Assembly: GCF_025642745.1 (NCBI RefSeq)
Contig: NZ_JANZKP010000001.1
Location: 154,516-218,515 of the forward strand
DNA from: Cellulomonas sp. RIT-PI-Y
GTDB lineage: Bacteria; Actinomycetota; Actinomycetes; Actinomycetales; Cellulomonadaceae
Direction of reading: 5' to 3'
DNA: 64,000 nt
This document shows positions 60,017 through 64,000 of the stretch, in pieces; positions within the stretch are counted from its first letter, which is position 1; every line of letters begins with the position of its first letter. Position numbers and translations under genes: made by a program. Under the pieces are notes generated by a model. It worked only from the letters and a program-made list of their open reading frames with translations, had not been told where the DNA came from and did no database searches.

Positions 60017-60643
60017 ATGGACGACGACCTGCTCCGCGACATGATCACCCCGCCGGTTCCCCGGCGGGACCCCGCCCGACGCCGTCGTCTGGTGGGGACC
60101 GTCGCGATCCTCGGACTGGCGGGGCTGGGTCTGACCACCCTGGTCACCTCCGCGATCTTCACCGACAACGACGACACCGGCCGCACCGGCATCGTCACCG
60201 GCACGGTGGACATCGAGGCGGGTGAGGACGTGGCCTTCGTGCTGCCGCCCGGCAACCTGGCCCCCGGCGACTCGATCTACAGCCCGGTCACGGTCACCAA
60301 CGCCGGGTCGCTCGCCCTCACCTACGGCGTGCAGTACTCGGCCACCAGCGCGGACGGCAAGGGTCTGGCCCAGGTGCTGACCCTGGAACTGTTCGCCGCC
60401 CCGGCCGCGTCCTGCACCGAGGCCGGGGTCAGCGGTCTGACCCCGATCGGCACCGCCGACAGCGGCCTGTCCGGCAGCGCCACGAACCTGACCACCGAGG
60501 ACCGCGGCCTGATCGCCGGGGCCAACGAGGACCTGTGCGTCCGGGTCAACGTGCCGGACATCGGCAACGAGTACCAGGACTCCAGCGCCGACCTCACCCT
60601 GACCTTCCTCGCCCAGCAGGACCCGGTCGACCCGCACCAGTGA
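60017..60643 (+). CDS. TasA/camelysin-like exported protein, probable SipW-type substrate
   Basis: In this 208-residue protein a basic N-terminus (VPRRDPARRRR) and a hydrophobic segment at about 25-47 end in TTLVTSAIFTDNDDTGRTGIVTGTVDIEAG. This resembles the TasA/CalY leader and N-terminus, where SipW-type peptidase cuts before a short strand and a ...G-T-D/V-I motif. The mature part is beta-rich with two cysteines (SCTEAG, DLCVRV). The next gene encodes a SipW-like signal peptidase, 4 bases away. The ATG follows GAGGA. A surface-fibre role is inferred only. Confidence 0.72.
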   Translation: MDDDLLRDMITPPVPRRDPARRRRLVGTVAILGLAGLGLTTLVTSAIFTDNDDTGRTGIVTGTVDIEAGEDVAFVLPPGNLAPGDSIYSPVTVTNAGSLALTYGVQYSATSADGKGLAQVLTLELFAAPAASCTEAGVSGLTPIGTADSGLSGSATNLTTEDRGLIAGANEDLCVRVNVPDIGNEYQDSSADLTLTFLAQQDPVDPHQ

Positions 60644-60647
60644 GCCG

Positions 60648-61403
60648 ATGACCGCAGCCGCCCCCTTCGGACGCCGGGCCAGCGTGCACGCCACGCAGCC
60701 CGCGTACGACCGGCGTGCACCCAGCACCCCGCGGCACCGGTCCGCGCCGCCCAGCCCCGCCCGCCGTGCGGTCACCGCCGTGCTGTGGACGGTCGTGGTG
60801 GTCTTCGGGCTGGCCTACGCGGTGTCGGTGGCCGTGCCGCTGTGGTTCACCCTGAACGACCAGCGGCTGATGATCGTCACCTCCGGATCGATGTCCGGCT
60901 CCGCGGAGGGCGCGTTCGACGCCGGGGACGCCGTGGTGCTGCGCCAGATCAGCGACCCGTCCGAGCTCCGGGTGGGGCAGGTGGCGTCCTTCTGGCCGGT
61001 CGGCTCGGACCAGCTGGTCACGCACCGGATCGTCGCCCTGCAGTCGCTGCCGGTGATGCGGCAGGACACCGACACCGGCCGGATGGTGCCGACCGTCGAC
61101 CCGGACACCGGCGAGCCGATCATGCGGCCCTACATCTTCACCAAGGGCGACGCCAACGTGGACCCGGACCCGGATGCGACGCCGCTGTCCCAGGTCCGCG
61201 GCATCGTGCTGGACGTGCACCCCATGTGGGGCTGGGTGCTGGACTGGGCCGGGTCGCCGATCGGCCGCCTGGTCCTGCTCGGCCCGCCGCTCGCCGCCCT
61301 GGCCACCCTGGAGGGCGTGGCCCTGCTGCGTGAGCGCTCCGCACGGCGTGCGGACAAGCCGACCCGACGGGAGGCGGCCGACGATGCCCTCCTCCTCACC
61401 TGA
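60648..61403 (+). CDS. SipW-like (ER-type) signal peptidase I
   Basis: In this 251-residue membrane protease a 40-residue basic/Pro-rich cytoplasmic start is followed by a membrane span (42-64). The catalytic Ser81 lies in IVTSGSMSG, and VTHRIVAL places His126 where bacterial type I peptidases have lysine, the Ser-His arrangement of SipW and eukaryotic signal peptidases. The YIFTKGDANVDPDP box and a C-terminal span near 196-220 complete the fold. It lies between two genes for small exported proteins with SipW-type leaders. There is no strong ribosome site, so it is probably translated by coupling. Confidence 0.87.
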   Translation: MTAAAPFGRRASVHATQPAYDRRAPSTPRHRSAPPSPARRAVTAVLWTVVVVFGLAYAVSVAVPLWFTLNDQRLMIVTSGSMSGSAEGAFDAGDAVVLRQISDPSELRVGQVASFWPVGSDQLVTHRIVALQSLPVMRQDTDTGRMVPTVDPDTGEPIMRPYIFTKGDANVDPDPDATPLSQVRGIVLDVHPMWGWVLDWAGSPIGRLVLLGPPLAALATLEGVALLRERSARRADKPTRREAADDALLLT

Positions 61404-61569
61404 GACCGTCGACCGGTGGGAGCGCCTGGTCCTCGGCACCGTCCTGCTCGCCCTGGCTCTGGGTCTGCCCGCCATCGGCCTGGCCAGCGCGACCTTCGTC
61501 AGCCACGACGAGGTCACGATCACCATCTCGATCGCCCCGACCAGCCCCGAGCCGACCGCCACGCCGTAA
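61384..61569 (+). CDS. 61-residue single-span protein coupled to the SipW-like gene
   Basis: The protein has a charged start (SSSPETVDRWERL), one hydrophobic segment (LVLGTVLLALALGLPAIGLASATF, about 15-38) and a short polar tail VSHDEVTITISIAPTSPEPTATP. The ALGLPAIGLASATF/EVTITIS transition looks like the leader and first strand of a TasA-like protein, cut down to a minimum. It overlaps the peptidase gene by 20 bases, with GGGAGG upstream. It could be a mini-substrate, a peptidase partner or a truncated protein. Confidence 0.6.
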   Translation: MPSSSPETVDRWERLVLGTVLLALALGLPAIGLASATFVSHDEVTITISIAPTSPEPTATP

Positions 61570-61597
61570 AGCGCTCGCCAGCCGCCGATCGCCGGCG

Positions 61598-61603
61598 TAC
61601 CGT
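61598..61603 (+). promoter_or_regulatory. -10 element for the leader ORF/FBP transcript
   Basis: TACCGT lies 35 bases before the small ORF at 61639-61695. Transcription would start near 61610, leaving room for the GAGGAG ribosome site. Confidence 0.4.
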
Positions 61604-61638
61604 CGTCCGGTCCGAGCACGAGAGACCGAGGAGCACCG

Positions 61639-61695
61639 ATGGTGGGGGTGGCCCGTATGGCCTGCTGCACGCCCGACCGCCCCGGCGTCGCCTGA
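61639..61695 (+). CDS. 18-residue Cys-Cys leader ORF
   Basis: The ORF encodes MVGVARMACCTPDRPGVA and ends in TGA. GAGGAG lies 6 bases upstream of its ATG. Actinobacteria use short ORFs with consecutive Cys codons to sense cysteine supply by attenuation, but those usually precede sulfur genes, and the gene downstream here is a zinc-finger FBP protein. Translation is not proven. Confidence 0.42.
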   Translation: MVGVARMACCTPDRPGVA

Positions 61696-61760
61696 ACCCT
61701 CCGGTCCACGGCGACGCGGGACTCCGTCGACCCCGCACACCGCCATCGCTAGGACTCCTC

Positions 61761-62264
61761 ATGCATGCCCTGTCCGACCAGCAGATCCGCACCTCCTTCG
61801 TGAACGCCTCCCGGCGTGAGGCCGCCCACGCCACCCTGCCCGATCTCGGCTCCCTGGACTGGGACCGCCTGGACTACCTCGGTTGGCGCGACCGCCGGGC
61901 TCCGCTGTCCTCCTACGTGGTCGGGGAGGTCGACGGCGAGCTGGTCGGCGTCCTGCTCCGCGCCGCCGAGCGCACCGGCAAGCGCCGCAAGGCCGTCTGC
62001 GGCTGGTGCGAGGACGTGGTCGCCACCGAGGACGTCGGCCTCTACGTCGCCCGTCGTGCCGGTGCCCCCGGCCGTCGGGGCGACACGATCGGCACCCTGC
62101 TGTGCAGCGACTTCCTCTGCTCGCAGAACGTGCGGCGCACGCCCACCCGGACCGAGGCGGGGAACGCCTCCGAGGAGGAGCGGGCGCTGATGACGGAGTT
62201 GCGGATCGAGGGGCTGCGGGAGCGGTCGGCGCGATTCCTGCGCGAGGTGGCGCGGACACGCTGA
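61761..62264 (+). CDS. FBP-domain treble-clef zinc-finger protein
   Basis: This 167-residue protein has the FBP_C layout: an N-terminal helical part (LSDQQIRTSFVNASRREAAHATLP), a beta section (LGWRDRRAPLSSYVVGEVDGELVGVLLR), and a zinc finger with Cys80, Cys83, Cys115 and Cys120 (CGWC ... CSDFLC). In FusB-type relatives this finger binds elongation factor G; most actinobacterial members are uncharacterised. The ATG follows AGGA. It is preceded by the small Cys-Cys leader ORF. Confidence 0.8.
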   Translation: MHALSDQQIRTSFVNASRREAAHATLPDLGSLDWDRLDYLGWRDRRAPLSSYVVGEVDGELVGVLLRAAERTGKRRKAVCGWCEDVVATEDVGLYVARRAGAPGRRGDTIGTLLCSDFLCSQNVRRTPTRTEAGNASEEERALMTELRIEGLRERSARFLREVARTR

Positions 62265-62295
62265 AGAGCGCTCCGCTTTCCTCGACCCGCCCCCG

Positions 62296-62301
62296 TACCG
62301 T
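62296..62301 (+). promoter_or_regulatory. Leaderless -10 element of the methyltransferase gene
   Basis: TACCGT is followed by 7 bases and the ATG at 62309. No ribosome site is present. Confidence 0.6.
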
Positions 62302-62308
62302 CGCGACC

Positions 62309-63184
62309 ATGTCCTCCGACGACTACCTGCAGGTCAACCGCACCAACTGGGACAGCCGGGTCCCGGTCCACCTCCGGGGCTACGCCATCGAACCGCTGCT
62401 GGCGGACCCGGACCGGCTGTCCGACGTGGTCGCCTTCGACCGCCCGCTGCTCGGCGACCTGACCGGGCTCGACGTGGTGCACCTGCAGTGCCACCTGGGC
62501 ACCGACACCCTGAGCCTGGCCCGGCTGGGCGGACGGGTCACCGGCGTCGACCTGTCCGGCGCCTCGCTCGCCGAGGCCCGGTCGATCGCGTCCCGGGCCG
62601 GGGCCGAGGTGGACTACGTCGAGTCGGACGTCTACGCGGCGCCGGACATGCTCGGGGACCACCGGTTCGACCTGGTCTACACCGGCATCGGCGCGATCTG
62701 CTGGCTGCCCAGCATCCGGCGCTGGGCCGAGACGGTCGCCCGGCTGCTGCGGCCCGGCGGGCGGCTGGTGATCCGCGACGCGCACCCGGTGCTGCTGGCC
62801 TGCCTCGCGATGCCGGTGGGCGGCGAGCACCCGGACCGGGTGCAGCAGCCGGGGATCACCGCGCCCGGCGGCTCGACGCCGGCGCTGGAGCTGCCGTACT
62901 TCGAGCAGTCGGCGCCGATGGTCTGGGAGGACGAGGACAGCTACGCGGGCGAGGGCACGATCGCCCAGCCGCGGTCGATGGAGTGGAACCACGGTCTCGG
63001 CGAGATCGTCACCGCGGTGCTGGACGCCGGGATGGAACTGACGTCGCTGGCCGAGCACGACAGCGTCCCGTGGGACGCCCTGCCCGGGCTGATGGTGCTG
63101 GACCCGCAGACCGGCGAGCACCGCCTGCGCGACCGGCCGGAACGGCTGCCCGCGAGCTTCAGCCTCACGGCGCGGGGGCGCTGA
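62309..63184 (+). CDS. Class I SAM-dependent methyltransferase
   Basis: The 291-residue protein begins YLQVNRTNWDSRVPVHLRGYAIEPLL, a start typical of an actinobacterial methyltransferase group. SAM motif I is LDVVHLQCHLGTDTLSLARLGGRVTGVDLSGASL (about 54-87), motif II-like DYVESDVYAAPD, and motif IV FDLVYTGIGAICWLP. The C-terminal half has the aromatic PYFEQSAPMVWEDEDSYAGEG...WNHGLGEIVTAVLDAGM, often seen in enzymes acting on small molecules. The substrate is unknown. The start signal is leaderless (TACCGT-N7-ATG). Confidence 0.85.
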   Translation: MSSDDYLQVNRTNWDSRVPVHLRGYAIEPLLADPDRLSDVVAFDRPLLGDLTGLDVVHLQCHLGTDTLSLARLGGRVTGVDLSGASLAEARSIASRAGAEVDYVESDVYAAPDMLGDHRFDLVYTGIGAICWLPSIRRWAETVARLLRPGGRLVIRDAHPVLLACLAMPVGGEHPDRVQQPGITAPGGSTPALELPYFEQSAPMVWEDEDSYAGEGTIAQPRSMEWNHGLGEIVTAVLDAGMELTSLAEHDSVPWDALPGLMVLDPQTGEHRLRDRPERLPASFSLTARGR

Positions 63185-63190
63185 GCGGGC

Positions 63191-63862
63191 TCAGTCGATC
63201 CAGACCACGATCCCGGTCACGCCGCCCAGCACCGCGCCCACCCCGGCCCGGATCGCGCGGGCCGCACGCTCCGGGGTGAAGGTCGCCAGGTCGTACTCCG
63301 AGGCCGTGCCGAGCCCCTCGCCGCGGAACGCCGCGCCGGTCCAGTCGACCGCCGTGACGTTCGCGGTGGGCTCGGCGATCTCCGCACCGACCACCAGGAA
63401 CGCCTGGTCCAGGTGGTTGGGGCTGACCACCGCGAGCGGGTCCACCAGGTCGTCGCCGACCGACACGATCAGGTCCGCTCCCATCCCCACCGCCTCGGCG
63501 AGCTCCGGGATCAGGTCCGCCGGGGTCTCCGGTTCCAGGACCCTCAGGTCGACCTGTTCGGCCTCCGCCCAGTCCTCGACCGCGTCGGCCACCGTGGTGG
63601 TCGCGGCATCGTCGCCGCGGGTCAGCAGCACCACCCGGTAGCCAGGTGCCGGCGCGATGCCGTCCCAGCTGCCGGCCTCGGGCAGCACCGTCGCCTCCGG
63701 GGTCGGTGTCTCACCGGGCGCGATGAAGCCGTCGGACAGCGCGCCCTCCGCCAGCGGCCCCTCCCGCGGGGTGGACCAGTCGGTGCCGGAGCAGCCCGCG
63801 AGCAGCAGCACGGTGGTCAGGGCGACGGGGACGAGTCGACGGGGCACGCGCCAGATCCTCAC
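63191..63862 (-). CDS. Lipoprotein with BMP-like fold
   Basis: This 223-residue protein has a signal peptide with a lipobox (RRLVPVALTTVLLLAGC, Cys at about residue 24), so it is anchored outside the membrane. The remainder (APGYRVVLLTRGDDAATTTVADAVEDWAEAEQ, MGADLIVSVGDDLVDPL, QAFLVVGAEIAEPTANVTAVDWTGAAFRGEGLG) has alternating strands and helices like half of a basic-membrane-protein/periplasmic binding domain, shorter than the usual 300 residues. Ligand unknown. The GTG at 63862 has GGAG 5 bases upstream; an upstream ATG at 63937 would bury the signal peptide. Confidence 0.65.
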   Translation of the reverse strand: MRIWRVPRRLVPVALTTVLLLAGCSGTDWSTPREGPLAEGALSDGFIAPGETPTPEATVLPEAGSWDGIAPAPGYRVVLLTRGDDAATTTVADAVEDWAEAEQVDLRVLEPETPADLIPELAEAVGMGADLIVSVGDDLVDPLAVVSPNHLDQAFLVVGAEIAEPTANVTAVDWTGAAFRGEGLGTASEYDLATFTPERAARAIRAGVGAVLGGVTGIVVWID

Positions 63863-63985
63863 CCGGCTCCGACGCGCCGTCACGATCCGGGGGACGAAGT
63901 TCGGCGGGTGTTCGCCCGCCATGTCCCGGCGGTTCATCGGCGGGCGACAGATTGCCTGCGCCCACCCTCAAGGAGCCCCGCCCCG

Positions 63986-64000
63986 ATGACCTCCCGTCAC
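63986..64000 (+). CDS. Start of a further gene, cut by the window
   Basis: AAGGAG at 63970-63975 is followed by ATG at 63986 and the codons for MTSRH before the window ends. Only the start signal supports it. Confidence 0.4.

Noticed and set aside
1..64000. tRNA or rRNA genes
   Set aside because: No cloverleaf with a GGTTCRA-type T-loop and no rRNA core sequence was recognised. A dedicated scan was not possible.

Overview
The window is very GC-rich DNA from an actinobacterium. Most genes are preceded by AGGAGG-type ribosome sites, and a large minority show a TAnnnT hexamer 6 or 7 bases before a GTG or ATG start, which is the leaderless arrangement common in Actinomycetota. The radA-disA-mutY neighbourhood, the short ArgA-type acetyltransferase and the sugar-catabolic content suggest a plant-polymer-degrading member of the Micrococcales, for example Cellulomonas or a relative. 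The genus is an inference. No rRNA, tRNA, transposase, prophage or CRISPR array was recognised.

Layout. 1-9558: an L-rhamnose regulon (MHS-family transporter, rhaM, rhaI, rhaB, rhaD, a GH105 unsaturated-uronyl hydrolase and a truncated FAH-family gene) with divergent fucO and a LacI-type regulator. Three matching CG-centred operators lie in front of the transporter, rhaI and fucO. 9599-13325: topA and a PAP2 membrane phosphatase. 13485-20874: a VOC protein, an OmpR-type two-component pair, an aldo/keto reductase, and a GT2-GtrA/GT39 glycosyltransferase pair. 20883-25609: a Pro/Ala-rich membrane protein and a self-regulated TetR/ABC-exporter operon. 25608-31774: genome maintenance and second messenger (radA, disA, mutY), an MDR oxidoreductase, an argA-type acetyltransferase and small membrane proteins. 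31851-37287: a SorC-type regulator divergent from glpD-glpF-glpK. 37296-40210: kdgK, eda and an IclR regulator (2-keto-3-deoxygluconate route). 40236-41903: mgtE with a long 5' leader that encodes a 20-residue proline-rich peptide. 42052-50605: recQ, small metabolic genes, trmL, an APC permease and ggt. 50606-51199: a repeat-rich non-coding stretch. 51200-53978: a MarR/DHA2 efflux unit with tandem operators and a second MarR gene. 54004-57738: a NERD-like protein, msrB, a DEAD-box helicase and a PilZ protein. 57882-64000: a GGDEF-EAL enzyme, a TasA-like/SipW-like/mini-substrate cluster, an FBP zinc-finger gene with a Cys-Cys leader ORF, a methyltransferase, a lipoprotein and the start of another gene.

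How the parts fit. The GH105 enzyme would release uronyl or rhamnosyl units from pectin or ulvan-type oligomers. Rhamnose goes through rhaM-rhaI-rhaB-rhaD to DHAP and lactaldehyde, and fucO reduces lactaldehyde to 1,2-propanediol. The uronate arm can end at KDG and be handled by kdgK and eda. Glycerol enters by glpF-glpK-glpD. Two cyclic-dinucleotide systems are present: DisA (c-di-AMP), and GGDEF-EAL plus PilZ (c-di-GMP), the latter next to a possible SipW-processed surface protein. The observations most worth testing are the mgtE proline-rich leader peptide, the pervasive leaderless starts, the three-site rhamnose operator set, the SipW cluster, and the duplicated ggt tail with its palindrome cluster.
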